Shown: positions 36,642 through 46,040, counted from the first letter of the stretch. The stretch: 64,000 nucleotides of DNA from Aequitasia blattaphilus (GCF_024721305.1 NZ_JAMXOD010000012.1:47912-111911); one strand, 5' to 3'. Numbers and translations: made by a program. The notes: a model not told the origin generated them from the sequence alone.

Positions 36642-37012
36642 TACAGGATGATATTAAGAAAATCAGCGGCGTGAATCCATACAAATGTATGAAGTGTGGA
36701 AAATGCTCAGCCTCATGTCCCTCATTTAATGAGATGGACATAAAGCCTCATCAATTTGTATCCTATGTACTAAATGATGATATTGATGCATTGTTAAAAT
36801 CAGAGTCCATCAAACAATGCTTAAGCTGCTTTGCATGTGTGGAACGTTGTCCAAGAGATGTAAAGCCAGGAAATCTTATCGATACAGTCAGACAAATGGT
36901 GGTAAGAAAGAGGGGAGCAGAGTTGTTAAGCCCCGAAGAAGTGACACAGTTGTTAGATCCGGAATTACCCCAACAACTACTGGTTAGCGCATTTAGAAGA
37001 TATCGGAGGTGA
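36638..37012 (+). CDS. hdrC: HdrC-like ferredoxin subunit
   Basis: A 124-residue two-cluster protein. Cys17/20/23/27 followed by Pro, and Cys61/64/67/71 followed by Pro, are complete [4Fe-4S] motifs. HdrC relays electrons between HdrA and HdrB. Coupled to hdrB upstream and abutting hdrA downstream. Confidence 0.92.
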   Translation: MIQDDIKKISGVNPYKCMKCGKCSASCPSFNEMDIKPHQFVSYVLNDDIDALLKSESIKQCLSCFACVERCPRDVKPGNLIDTVRQMVVRKRGAELLSPEEVTQLLDPELPQQLLVSAFRRYRR

Positions 37013-37017
37013 TAAAG

Positions 37018-39006
37018 GTGCAGAGAATAGGAGTTTTTGTCTGTCATTGTGGAAGTAATATTGCTGCAACGGTAGACGTTGAAAGAGTAGCTCAGTACGC
37101 GTTGTTAGAACCAGGTGTGGTTCATGCGGAAGACTACCAATATATGTGTTCCGAAGCGGGACAAATGAAGATTATTGAAGCGGTAAAAGAAAAGAATTTA
37201 ACAGGTATTGTAGTATGTTCCTGTTCGCCTCGTATGCACGAGACGACTTTTAGAAATGCAGCAAAGCGGGCTGGAATCAATCCTTATATGGTTGAAATCG
37301 CAAATATCCGTGAGCATTGTTCATGGATTCATAAGGATAAAGAGGAAGGAACAGAAAAGGCAGTTATTCTTGCAAGAGCAGCAATTGCAAAGGTGAATTT
37401 AAATACACCTTTAGTTCCAGGAGAAAGCCGTGTAACAAAAAGAGCATTGATTATTGGAGGCGGAATCGCCGGTATTCAAACGGCGCTGGATATTGCAGAT
37501 GCAGGATATGAAGTAGATATCGTTGAAAAGACACCAAGTATCGGTGGAAGAATGTCACAGTTAGATAAGACCTTTCCAACCCTGGACTGTTCTGCATGTA
37601 TTTTAACACCGAAAATGGTGGATGCGGCAGCCCATGAAAAGATTAATATATATACCTACAGTGAAGTAGACAAGGTAAGTGGATTTGTAGGTGATTTTAC
37701 TGTTGATATTCGGAAAAAAGCCAGAAGTATCGATATGGACAAATGTACGGGATGCGGTGTATGTTCTGAAAAATGTCCAATGAAGAAGATTCCCAGTGAA
37801 TTTAATAGAGGTCTAGGAAACAGAAGCGCGATTTACACACCTTTTGCACAGGCAATTCCAAATGTTCCTGTTATTGATCGTGAAAACTGTATTAAGTTTA
37901 AAACCGGAAAATGTGGACTTTGTTCGACGGTTTGTCAGGCAGGGGCGATTGATTATGAGCAAGAGGATGAAATCATTTCAGAAAAGTATGGAGCAATTGT
38001 AGTTGCAACGGGATTTGACACCATTAAGCTGGATGATTTTGACGAGTATGCATACAACCAGAGTAAGGATGTCATTACATCTCTTGAATTAGAGCGTGTA
38101 ATGAATGCGGCAGGTCCTACAAAAGGACATTTAGAGAGATTGTCAGACGGTAAGCATCCAGAGGAAATTGTATTTATCCAATGTGTGGGTTCAAGAGATG
38201 TAACCTGTAGAGGAAAAGAATACTGCTCAAAGGTTTGCTGCATGTATACAGCAAAGCATGCAATGCTGATTCGTGATAAATACCCAGATGTTAATGTAAC
38301 AGTATTCTATATCGATGTACGTACACCCGGTAAGAACTTCGATGAATTCTACCGTCGTGCAGTGGAAGAATACAATGTAAATTACGTAAAAGGTCAAGTA
38401 GGAAAAGTTGCACCAATGGAGAACGGAAAGCTCTTGGTTCAAGGAGTGGACTTACTGGACAATCGACAGATTCTTAAAGAAGCAGATATGGTCGTTCTTG
38501 CAACAGCAATTGAGCCAGAAGCAGGGGTTCGTAAAATTGCAACGATGTTAACAGCAAGTATTGATACCAATGATTTCCTGACCGAAGCGCATCCGAAGCT
38601 TCGTCCCGTAGAATCTCCAACTGCAGGGGTATTCTTGTCTGGTGTTTGTCAGGGACCAAAAGATATTCCGGAGACGGTGGCACAAGCTGGAGCAGCAGCG
38701 GTAAAAGCCATTGGTCTGCTTGCAAAAGATAAGCTCTTGACCAATCCATGTACGGCACAAGCTGATGAGCTTTTATGTAATGGGTGTTCAACCTGTGCAA
38801 ATGTGTGTCCTTATGGAGCAATTGCTTATGAAGAAAAGGAAATCAATGATCATGGGATTCGTGAGACCAGAAGAGTTGCTGCGGTAAATACAGCCCTTTG
38901 CCAGGGATGTGGAGCTTGTACCGTTACTTGTCCATCAGGAGCTATGGACTTACAAGGATTCTCCAACAGACAGATTTTAGCGGAGGTAGATGCGATATGT
39001 CGATAG
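37018..39006 (+). CDS. hdrA: HdrA-like flavin-bifurcating subunit
   Basis: A 662-residue FAD/iron-sulfur protein. N-terminal VFVCHCGSN domain, FAD-binding GGGIAGIQTALDIADAG near residue 147 with the HdrA-specific LDCSACILTPKM near residue 189, an inserted ferredoxin segment (CTGCGVCSEKCP) and a C-terminal pair (CNGCSTCANVCP, CQGCGACTVTCP). In methanogens HdrA splits electron pairs at its FAD between ferredoxin and HdrBC. The GTG at 37018 is chosen because CGGAGG lies 8 nt upstream; another GTG at 37009 overlaps that site. Confidence 0.92.
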   Translation: MQRIGVFVCHCGSNIAATVDVERVAQYALLEPGVVHAEDYQYMCSEAGQMKIIEAVKEKNLTGIVVCSCSPRMHETTFRNAAKRAGINPYMVEIANIREHCSWIHKDKEEGTEKAVILARAAIAKVNLNTPLVPGESRVTKRALIIGGGIAGIQTALDIADAGYEVDIVEKTPSIGGRMSQLDKTFPTLDCSACILTPKMVDAAAHEKINIYTYSEVDKVSGFVGDFTVDIRKKARSIDMDKCTGCGVCSEKCPMKKIPSEFNRGLGNRSAIYTPFAQAIPNVPVIDRENCIKFKTGKCGLCSTVCQAGAIDYEQEDEIISEKYGAIVVATGFDTIKLDDFDEYAYNQSKDVITSLELERVMNAAGPTKGHLERLSDGKHPEEIVFIQCVGSRDVTCRGKEYCSKVCCMYTAKHAMLIRDKYPDVNVTVFYIDVRTPGKNFDEFYRRAVEEYNVNYVKGQVGKVAPMENGKLLVQGVDLLDNRQILKEADMVVLATAIEPEAGVRKIATMLTASIDTNDFLTEAHPKLRPVESPTAGVFLSGVCQGPKDIPETVAQAGAAAVKAIGLLAKDKLLTNPCTAQADELLCNGCSTCANVCPYGAIAYEEKEINDHGIRETRRVAAVNTALCQGCGACTVTCPSGAMDLQGFSNRQILAEVDAICR

Positions 39007-39437
39007 AAAATAAAGAATTCAAGCCGAAAATAGTTGCCTTTTGCTGTAACTGGTGCAGCTATGCTGGAGCCGATTTGGCAGGCAGCAGCCGACTGGCTTA
39101 CCCGGCAGACGTAAAGATTATTCGAGTGCCTTGTTCCTGTCGTGTGAATCCGATGTTTATTCTAAGAGCCTTTGAAAAAGGTGCAGATGGAGTGATTTTA
39201 TGTGGATGTCATCCAGGTGATTGCCACTATAGTACAGGAAATTATTACACAAGAAGACGTATGAGTTTGTTATTCTCAATGCTTGATTATATTGGGGTGG
39301 AAAATGGACGTACCCGAGTGGAATGGGTTTCAGCAGCAGAGGGAGTTAAGTTTTCGACTACTATGAATGATTTTGCAAAGACAATTCATTCTCTTGGAGA
39401 AAATGTTAGATTGGGGGATATCAGATGCAAGAATTAA
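38997..39437 (+). CDS. flxD: MvhD/FlxD-like [2Fe-2S] linker subunit
   Basis: A 146-residue MvhD-family protein: FCCNWCSYAGADLAG near residue 13, VPCSCRVNP near residue 42, and CGCHPGDCHY near residue 62 hold the cluster. MvhD connects the electron-input module to HdrA. It overlaps hdrA by 10 nt, with GGAGG before the ATG at 38997; a longer start inside hdrA is rejected. Its association with NAD-type subunits downstream, rather than MvhA/MvhG hydrogenase, marks the Flx arrangement. Confidence 0.9.
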   Translation: MSIENKEFKPKIVAFCCNWCSYAGADLAGSSRLAYPADVKIIRVPCSCRVNPMFILRAFEKGADGVILCGCHPGDCHYSTGNYYTRRRMSLLFSMLDYIGVENGRTRVEWVSAAEGVKFSTTMNDFAKTIHSLGENVRLGDIRCKN

Positions 39438-40384
39438 TTACACGTGGAAAAGAACTGTTGGCAGATGGAAGCGTTGTGGGAATTCTTGGATGGAAAGAAG
39501 GAGATTTCTCCTACAATCCAGAGCCTGCATTCTTCCAGAACGAAGAGGAATTAGATAAATTTATATACGATGGATTTTGTGGAGCAAATCTGAGTAAATT
39601 TATGATAGAAGCTTCCAAAAAAGAAGGGAAAACATTGGTGTTTTTAAAACCATGTGATACCTACAGCTTTAATCAGCTTTTAAAGGAGCACCGTATTGAT
39701 CGTGAAAAAGCATACATCATTGGTGTTGGATGTAGTGGAAAGCTTAGCCTTGATAAGATAAAAGAGGCAGGAGTAAAAGGAATCCAAAAGATTACAGAAG
39801 AGGAAGACAAGATTCATGTGGAAACACTTTACGGTGATAAAACCCTGAACCGCAGTGACGTTCTTCTGGATAGATGCCATGTATGCAAAGGAAAAGAACA
39901 CCGTATTTTCGATGAAATCATTGGTGAGTCTAAAGAGACAAATGATAAAGATAAGTTTAGTGAAGTAGAAGCAATTGAAAAGATGTCTTCAGAAGAAAAG
40001 TTTTTATTCTTTCAGAAAGAGCTTAGTAAGTGCATTCGCTGTAATGCCTGTCGAAATGTCTGCCCTGCATGCTCTTGCAGGAAATGTGTTTTTGACAGTA
40101 ATAAGTTTGACAGTGCACAAAAAGTGAATACAAACTCATTTGAAGAAAAAATGTTTCACATTATCCGTGCTTTTCATGTGGCTGGCCGCTGTACAGACTG
40201 TGGTGAATGCTCGCGAGTTTGTCCAGAGGGAATACCACTTCACCTATTCAATCGGAAGTTTATCAAAGATATTGATGAGCTGTACGGAGAATTCAGAGCC
40301 GGAGAGGATGCGGAAACAGTTGGTCCCCTTACGGAGTTTACCTTTGATGATGCAGAACCACAAGAAGCGGTAGAAAGGGGATAA
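39425..40384 (+). CDS. Flx-like iron-sulfur subunit (FlxC position)
   Basis: A 319-residue soluble protein. The first ~170 residues resemble the FrhB/FdhB-like hydrogenase-beta fold (KPCDTYSFNQLL, VGCSGKL, LDRCHVCKGKEH with extra conserved Cys). Two [4Fe-4S] motifs follow: Cys203/206/209/213 and Cys256/259/262/266. It overlaps mvhD by 13 nt. By order and composition it fits FlxC of the HdrABC-FlxABCD complex described in Desulfovibrio; the exact letter is tentative. Confidence 0.75.
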   Translation: MQELITRGKELLADGSVVGILGWKEGDFSYNPEPAFFQNEEELDKFIYDGFCGANLSKFMIEASKKEGKTLVFLKPCDTYSFNQLLKEHRIDREKAYIIGVGCSGKLSLDKIKEAGVKGIQKITEEEDKIHVETLYGDKTLNRSDVLLDRCHVCKGKEHRIFDEIIGESKETNDKDKFSEVEAIEKMSSEEKFLFFQKELSKCIRCNACRNVCPACSCRKCVFDSNKFDSAQKVNTNSFEEKMFHIIRAFHVAGRCTDCGECSRVCPEGIPLHLFNRKFIKDIDELYGEFRAGEDAETVGPLTEFTFDDAEPQEAVERG

Positions 40385-40387
40385 TGT

Positions 40388-41422
40388 ATGTATAAGATAG
40401 CAAAAGAAAAGTTACCGGCATTATTCCAGTTATTAGCAAATGAACAAGAACTGATTTTGCCAATCAAAAATAGTGGACAAGTGAATTTTGGACTTTGGGA
40501 TGAAGAGGTAGAAGTAGATTTAACAGCATTAAATTCGGTGAAATCACCGAAAGACGCATTTTTCCCCCAAGGTGAAAGCTTATATACCTGTAAAAAGGAT
40601 GGGAAGAAAATAGAGATTCAGCAGGAAGAGCTGAGGGACAAAGACTTTGTAATTTTTGGTATGCGTCCTTGTGATTATCGCGGCGTGGAAGTTTTGGATA
40701 AGGTGTTTTTAGTGGATCCTGTAGACAGCTATTATCAAGCAAGAAGAGAGCACGGTATTATTGTGACAATGGCGTGCAGTGAGCCAGAGGAAACTTGCTT
40801 CTGTAAAGTTTTTGATATTGATTGTGCAGATCCAAAGGGAGACGTGGCTGCATGGCTTGACAAGGATTTTCTTTATTGGAAGCCAGTCACTGACAAGGGA
40901 AAAGCGATAACAGAAAAAGTAAGCAGTTTGTTTGCAGAAAGTGATGATAAGGCAGTTGAGACGATTCAAGAGGATATCCGAAGTATTGTAGAAAAGCTTC
41001 CTTACTCCAATCTTTCCTTAGAAGGATGGGGCGCTGGAAAAACAGATGAAAAGTTTGACTCTCCAATATGGGAAAGTTTTGCAAATTCCTGTCTTGCCTG
41101 TGGTACGTGTACTTTTATCTGCCCTACTTGTCAGTGCTATGATATAAAGGATTATAATACAGGCAATAGCGTAGAGAGATATCGTTGTTGGGATTCTTGC
41201 ATGTATTCTGATTTTACAATGATGGCTCATGGAAATAACCGAACCACTCAAATGCAAAGATTCCGTCAGAGATTTATGCATAAACTGGTATACTTTCCAA
41301 CGAATAATGATGGAATGTATTCCTGTGTAGGCTGTGGAAGATGTGTTTCAAAATGTCCATCATCTTTAAATATTGTGAAAGTAATAAAGAGATTTCAGGA
41401 GGAAGGAGGAAAAGCAAATTGA
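40388..41422 (+). CDS. Flx-like iron-sulfur subunit (FlxB position; AsrA/HydB-like)
   Basis: A 344-residue protein of the sulfhydrogenase-beta/AsrA type. It has FGMRPCDYRGVEVLD near residue 90, FCKVFDIDCAD near residue 138, and two C-terminal [4Fe-4S] motifs: Cys235/238/241/245 and Cys313/316/319/323. In hydrogenases and anaerobic sulfite reductases this subunit passes electrons to or from an FAD/NAD subunit, which is the next gene. Three bases separate it from the previous stop. Confidence 0.78.
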   Translation: MYKIAKEKLPALFQLLANEQELILPIKNSGQVNFGLWDEEVEVDLTALNSVKSPKDAFFPQGESLYTCKKDGKKIEIQQEELRDKDFVIFGMRPCDYRGVEVLDKVFLVDPVDSYYQARREHGIIVTMACSEPEETCFCKVFDIDCADPKGDVAAWLDKDFLYWKPVTDKGKAITEKVSSLFAESDDKAVETIQEDIRSIVEKLPYSNLSLEGWGAGKTDEKFDSPIWESFANSCLACGTCTFICPTCQCYDIKDYNTGNSVERYRCWDSCMYSDFTMMAHGNNRTTQMQRFRQRFMHKLVYFPTNNDGMYSCVGCGRCVSKCPSSLNIVKVIKRFQEEGGKAN

Positions 41423-42273
41423 GCGAATGTACTTGTAAAAAAGACTATACTTTAGATACTTTAGTTCCTCAAGTAGGTGTGATTACGGATATCCGCCAGG
41501 AGACGCCGGATGTTAAAACATTTCGTGTAAATGCACCGGAAGGCGGAAAGTTATTTGAGCATATGCCGGGACAGTGTGCAATGGTATGTGCACCGGGAAT
41601 CAGCGAAGGAATGTTTTCGATTACTTCTTCCCCTACAAATAAAGAATTTCAAGAATTCAGTATAAAGAAATGTGGTGTTTTAACGGATTATCTTCACGGT
41701 TTAGAGGTGGGAGATGAAATTTTGGTACGTGGACCCTACGGTAATAATTTTCCGGTAGAGACGGAATTACGAGGAAAAGACTTACTCTTTATTGCTGGAG
41801 GCATTGGGCTTGCACCTCTGCGGTCTGTTATTAACTACGTAATGGATAACAGGGAGAACTATGGAAAAGTAGATATCTTATATGGTTCAAGATCTGCTGA
41901 TGACTTGGTTCAGTTGAAAGAGATTCAAGAAGTATGGATGAAGACCGAAGGAGTTAATGTATACCTTACCATTGACCGTGAGCAGGAAGGCTGGGATGGA
42001 AATGTAGGCTTTGTTCCTACGTATTTAAAAGAAATTGGTTTTTCCTCTGATAAAACAGCTCTTGTATGTGGTCCTCCGATTATGATTAAATTCGTCCTTC
42101 AGGCCTTGGAAGAAATTGGTTTTAGCAAAGACCAGGTTTATACAACTCTTGAACTTAGAATGAAGTGCGGAGTAGGAAAATGTGGACGTTGTAACATTGG
42201 TGATAAGTATGTATGTAAGGACGGTCCCGTTTTTCGTTGTGATGAAGTGGACAGTATGCCTGATGAATATTAG
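41419..42273 (+). CDS. flxA: FlxA-like FAD/NAD(P)H-binding subunit
   Basis: A 284-residue ferredoxin-NADP reductase-type subunit: FAD segment MFSITSSP near residue 65, NAD(P) segment FIAGGIGLAPLRS near residue 124, CGPPIM near residue 218, and a C-terminal [2Fe-2S] motif from Cys250/255/258/266. It is the likely NADH entry point. The TTG at 41419 overlaps the preceding stop as TTGA and has GGAGGAAGGAGG upstream; a longer start at 41341 is rejected. Confidence 0.85.
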   Translation: MSECTCKKDYTLDTLVPQVGVITDIRQETPDVKTFRVNAPEGGKLFEHMPGQCAMVCAPGISEGMFSITSSPTNKEFQEFSIKKCGVLTDYLHGLEVGDEILVRGPYGNNFPVETELRGKDLLFIAGGIGLAPLRSVINYVMDNRENYGKVDILYGSRSADDLVQLKEIQEVWMKTEGVNVYLTIDREQEGWDGNVGFVPTYLKEIGFSSDKTALVCGPPIMIKFVLQALEEIGFSKDQVYTTLELRMKCGVGKCGRCNIGDKYVCKDGPVFRCDEVDSMPDEY

Positions 42274-42291
42274 AAAGGATTGGAAAAGCAA

Positions 42292-42966
42292 ATGCAAGAG
42301 ATGGTAAACGTTTATTTTTATGGAAAAAAGTATAGTGTACCTGCAGATCTAACCATAATGACAGCAATGGAGTACTCAGGATATACCCTGAATAGAGGCT
42401 GTGGATGCCGTCACGGTTTCTGTGGAGCTTGTGCTACGATTTATAGAGTGAAGGGAAAGAATGAGCTCAAAACTTGTCTTGCCTGTCAAACACAGGTAGT
42501 GGAAGGAATGTATGTTGCAAGTATTCCATTTTTTCCGACGGATAAGAGAACTTATGATATAAAGAAAATTAAACCAACGGAACAAATCATGATGGAGCTG
42601 TATCCTGAAATTTACAGCTGTATCGGATGTAATGCTTGTACAAAGGCTTGTACTCAGGACTTAGATGTTATGCAGTACATCGCATATGCTCAAAGAGGAG
42701 AGTACGAGAAGTGTGCAGAAGCTTCTTTTGATTGTGTGGGCTGCGGATGCTGTTCTACAAGATGTCCTGCTGGAATCTCCCACCCAATGGTTGGTGTGTT
42801 AGCAAGACGTCTGACCGGGAAGTACATTGCTCCTGAAACAGAGCATTTAAAGAAGAGAGTGGAAGAGGTTATACATGGCGAGTTTGATAGTTTAATTGAA
42901 CAAATCATGGAAAAACCAATTACAGAAATGAAAGAACTTTACAATAACAGAGAGATTGAAAAGTAG
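42292..42966 (+). CDS. Soluble FrdB/TfrB-like iron-sulfur subunit
   Basis: A 224-residue protein with an N-terminal [2Fe-2S] domain (RGCGCRHGFCGACA, then CLAC; Cys37-65) and two C-terminal motifs, Cys110/113/116/120 and Cys148/151/154/158, both of the four-Cys [4Fe-4S] type. Quinone-linked FrdB normally ends with a [3Fe-4S] site, so this version looks adapted to a soluble partner. No membrane anchor genes follow. It would relay electrons to the flavoprotein encoded 11 nt downstream. A TTG 12 nt upstream is an alternative start. Confidence 0.8.
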   Translation: MQEMVNVYFYGKKYSVPADLTIMTAMEYSGYTLNRGCGCRHGFCGACATIYRVKGKNELKTCLACQTQVVEGMYVASIPFFPTDKRTYDIKKIKPTEQIMMELYPEIYSCIGCNACTKACTQDLDVMQYIAYAQRGEYEKCAEASFDCVGCGCCSTRCPAGISHPMVGVLARRLTGKYIAPETEHLKKRVEEVIHGEFDSLIEQIMEKPITEMKELYNNREIEK

Positions 42967-42977
42967 GGAGGCCCGGG

Positions 42978-44579
42978 ATGTTTACAGAAGAAATGCAAAA
43001 GTCAATCAAAAAGGTTGAAGAGACCCGCGCAAAACGTATGGAGAATGAACCACAACGTATGAGTGCGGAAGAAAAAGAGAAGCTTTTAAAAGAATTTCAT
43101 CCGGACTACCGAGAAGAAGGCTTTGTTGAAATAAAAGTGGGTCCAAATAAGGGACAAAAGATTCCGGTAGAACTAGGAAATCTTATTCATTCCAATAGTC
43201 GTATTCTGAATGAAAAAATCGATTTAAGCAAAATAGATTATGATGTGGATGTATTGGTAATTGGTGGCGGCGGAGCCGGTTCATCAGCAGCAATCGAAGC
43301 AAAAGAGGCCGGAGCGAATGTAATGATGGTGACAAAGCTTCGTATTGGAGATGCAAATACCATGATGGCAGAAGGTGGAATTCAAGCGGCAGATAAAGAA
43401 AACGATTCTCCGGTACAGCATTACTTAGATGCTTTCGGAGGAGGTCATTTTGCAGCAAGGCCTGAGCTCTTAAAAAGGCTTGTTATGGAAGCGCCAGATG
43501 CAATTGAATGGTTGAATGAGCTTGGGGTTATGTTCGATAAGGACGAAAAGGGAAATATGGTTACTACCCATGGTGGTGGAACATCAAGAAAGAGAATGCA
43601 CGCTTGTAAGGATTATTCCGGAGCGGAAATTATGCGTACATTAAGAGATGAAGTGTTAAACCTGGGAATACCTGTTGTTGAATTTACCTCAGCAGTAGAG
43701 CTTCTTAAAGATGATCACGGTCAAGTGGCGGGAGCAATTCTTTTAAATATGGAGACAGGAGACTATGCTGTAGCAAGAGCAAAAACTGTTATCATTGCCA
43801 CAGGTGGAGCGGGACGCCTTCATTACCAGGATTTCCCTACGTCCAATCATTATGGAGCAACGGCAGATGGACTTGTTATGGGATATCGTGCAGGTGCACC
43901 ACTACTCTACCAGGATACGATTCAATACCATCCTACAGGTGCAGCTTATCCAGCCCAAATATTTGGTGCATTGGTAACAGAAAAAGTGCGGTCCTTAGGA
44001 GCAATGCTTGTGAACGTAGATGGAGAGGCATTTATGCATCCTCTTGAAACGAGAGATGTGTCAGCGGCATCGATTATTCGTGAATGTACAGCAAGAGAAA
44101 AGGGAATCGACACTCCAATTGGAAAAGGAATCTGGCTGGATACACCAATGATTGAGATTCTTGGTGGAGAAGGAACAATTGAAAAGAGAATTCCTGCTAT
44201 GCTTCGTATGTTTTTAAACTATGATATTGATATGAGAAAAGAACCAATTCTTATTTACCCAACACTCCATTATCAGAATGGTGGTCTTGAAATTAATGGA
44301 GATGGATACGTTTCTGAGCTTGGAAACCTTCTGGTTGCAGGAGAAGCAGTTGGAGGAATCCATGGAAGAAATAGATTGATGGGAAATTCTTTATTAGATA
44401 TAATAGTATTTGGTAGAAATGCTGGAAAGGCGGCAGCGAAAAAGGCACAGGAGACAAAGATTGGAAACTTAAATCTTGATCATGTGAAAGCTTATGAAGA
44501 AGCTTTAAAAACTGCTGACGTACAGACAGATGATGTGTCACCACTGTTACTGCCAAAATATGCTCGTCATGAAAGATAA
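42978..44579 (+). CDS. Fumarate reductase-type flavoprotein (FrdA/TfrA-like)
   Basis: A 533-residue flavoprotein. After an ~88-residue extension comes the FAD fold VLVIGGGGAGSSAAIEA. Active-site motifs of fumarate reductase/succinate dehydrogenase are present: QYHPTG (His319), Arg360 in ETRDVSA, LHYQNGG (His432) and GRNRLMGNSLL (~464-474). The position of the covalent-FAD His is Asn127 (DANTMMAEGG), so FAD should be noncovalent, as in TfrA and NadB. Fumarase follows directly. L-aspartate oxidase is less likely because of the FrdB and Hdr partners. Confidence 0.85.
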   Translation: MFTEEMQKSIKKVEETRAKRMENEPQRMSAEEKEKLLKEFHPDYREEGFVEIKVGPNKGQKIPVELGNLIHSNSRILNEKIDLSKIDYDVDVLVIGGGGAGSSAAIEAKEAGANVMMVTKLRIGDANTMMAEGGIQAADKENDSPVQHYLDAFGGGHFAARPELLKRLVMEAPDAIEWLNELGVMFDKDEKGNMVTTHGGGTSRKRMHACKDYSGAEIMRTLRDEVLNLGIPVVEFTSAVELLKDDHGQVAGAILLNMETGDYAVARAKTVIIATGGAGRLHYQDFPTSNHYGATADGLVMGYRAGAPLLYQDTIQYHPTGAAYPAQIFGALVTEKVRSLGAMLVNVDGEAFMHPLETRDVSAASIIRECTAREKGIDTPIGKGIWLDTPMIEILGGEGTIEKRIPAMLRMFLNYDIDMRKEPILIYPTLHYQNGGLEINGDGYVSELGNLLVAGEAVGGIHGRNRLMGNSLLDIIVFGRNAGKAAAKKAQETKIGNLNLDHVKAYEEALKTADVQTDDVSPLLLPKYARHER

Positions 44580-44591
44580 GAGGAATCGAAT

Positions 44592-45434
44592 ATGCGTGAA
44601 ATTAATGCGAATCAGATAACGGATGTTGTTGAAAGACTGTGTATCAAAGCAAATGAGCATCTGCCTACAGATGTAAAAAATGCAATTGAAAGCTGCCGTG
44701 CCTGTGAGGATTGGGATATTGCAAAGGGTGTGTTGGATCAGATTGTAGAAAATTATGAAATCGCAGATGCACAAAATGTACCAATTTGCCAGGACACCGG
44801 GATGGCCTGTGTGTTTTTGGAAATAGGACAGGAGGTCCATGTAAGTGGCGGAGACTTAAGTGAAGCAATTCATGAAGGTGTTCGAAGAGGGTATGAAAAT
44901 GGATACTTAAGAAAGTCTGTTGTAAAAGACCCGGTACGACGGGGAAATACAGGAGATAATACTCCAGCTATGATTTATACAGAAATTGTACCAGGAGACC
45001 AGATTCATATCACAGTAGGACCAAAAGGTTTCGGAAGTGAAAATATGAGTATGATCCGTATGTTTAAGCCTTCAGCTGGATTACAAGGAATCAAAGATTT
45101 TATCCTTGAGGTTGTGGAAACAGCAGGTCCGAATCCATGTCCACCTATGGTGGTAGGAGTCGGAATCGGAGGAACCTTCGACAAAGCGGCGCTTCTTGCT
45201 AAAAAAGCTCTGATGCGGCCAATTGATACCAAGAATGAAGACCCTTATTATGCAGATTTGGAAGTTGAAATGCTGGAGAAGGTAAATGCCCTTGGAATAG
45301 GACCTCAAGGTTTTGGCGGAAAGACAACGGCAATTGGTTTAAATATTGAAACAATGCCAACTCATATTGCAGGAATGCCTTGTGCGGTTAATATTAACTG
45401 TCATGTGACGCGTCATGCATCGGAGGTGATATAA
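44592..45434 (+). CDS. Class I fumarase, alpha subunit
   Basis: A 280-residue iron-sulfur hydro-lyase subunit (FumA N-terminal/TtdA type). Cluster Cys residues lie in [12 protein letters not shown] near residue 59 and elsewhere (GPNPCPP, near residue 180); [12 protein letters not shown] near residue 121 is typical. It interconverts malate and fumarate with the beta subunit, with which it shares one base (ATAATGG). Tartrate dehydratase is the alternative; mdh and frdA in the operon favour fumarase. Confidence 0.88.
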   Translation: MREINANQITDVVERLCIKANEHLPTDVKNAIESCRACEDWDIAKGVLDQIVENYEIADAQNVPICQDTGMACVFLEIGQEVHVSGGDLSEAIHEGVRRGYENGYLRKSVVKDPVRRGNTGDNTPAMIYTEIVPGDQIHITVGPKGFGSENMSMIRMFKPSAGLQGIKDFILEVVETAGPNPCPPMVVGVGIGGTFDKAALLAKKALMRPIDTKNEDPYYADLEVEMLEKVNALGIGPQGFGGKTTAIGLNIETMPTHIAGMPCAVNINCHVTRHASEVI

Positions 45435-45991
45435 TGGAAAAACACATTCAACTGCCTCTTACAGAGGAAAAAGCAAAAGGATTAAGAGCTGGTGATACAG
45501 TCTACTTAACAGGAACGATTTATACATCCAGAGATGCAGGACATAAGCGTATGTGTGAAGCGCTGGAAAGAGGAGAAGAGCTTCCCTTTAATCCTCAAGA
45601 TGCTACCATTTATTACGTGGGACCAACTCCTGCAAAACCAGGACAGGTGATAGGTTCGGCAGGACCAACTACCAGCGGCCGCATGGATGCCTATGCACCT
45701 ACAATGATGAGTGTTGGTGCAAGAGGTATGATTGGAAAAGGAGCCAGATTACCAGAAGTAATTGATGCAATGAAAAAGTATAAAGGTGTGTATTTTGGTG
45801 CGATCGGTGGAGCGGGAGCTTTACTTGCGAAATCCATTAAGAAAGCAGAACTAATTGCCTTTGAAGATCTTGGAGCGGAAGCGTTAAGGGAGCTCTATGT
45901 AGAGGAAATGCCCTTAGTTGTAATTATTGACACAGAAGGCAATAACCTTTATGAAGAAGGAAGAGCTGCATATTTGGAGCAAAAAAAGTAA
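45434..45991 (+). CDS. Class I fumarase, beta subunit
   Basis: A 185-residue C-terminal/TtdB-type subunit: GDTVYLTGTIYTSRDAGHKR near residue 20, GPTTSGRMD near residue 76, and GARGMIGKGA near residue 95. It completes the oxygen-sensitive hydro-lyase made with the alpha subunit. Confidence 0.9.
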   Translation: MEKHIQLPLTEEKAKGLRAGDTVYLTGTIYTSRDAGHKRMCEALERGEELPFNPQDATIYYVGPTPAKPGQVIGSAGPTTSGRMDAYAPTMMSVGARGMIGKGARLPEVIDAMKKYKGVYFGAIGGAGALLAKSIKKAELIAFEDLGAEALRELYVEEMPLVVIIDTEGNNLYEEGRAAYLEQKK

Positions 45992-46040
45992 AACTATGAT
46001 ATAATATCCCCAAGAAAATATAAAATCCTTGGAGGACGAA

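Noticed and set aside
42978-44579. L-aspartate oxidase (NadB) as identity of the FrdA-like protein
   Set aside because: The Asn at the covalent-FAD position is NadB-like, but the adjacent FrdB-like subunit, Hdr/Flx genes and fumarase, and absence of nadA/nadC, favour a fumarate reductase.
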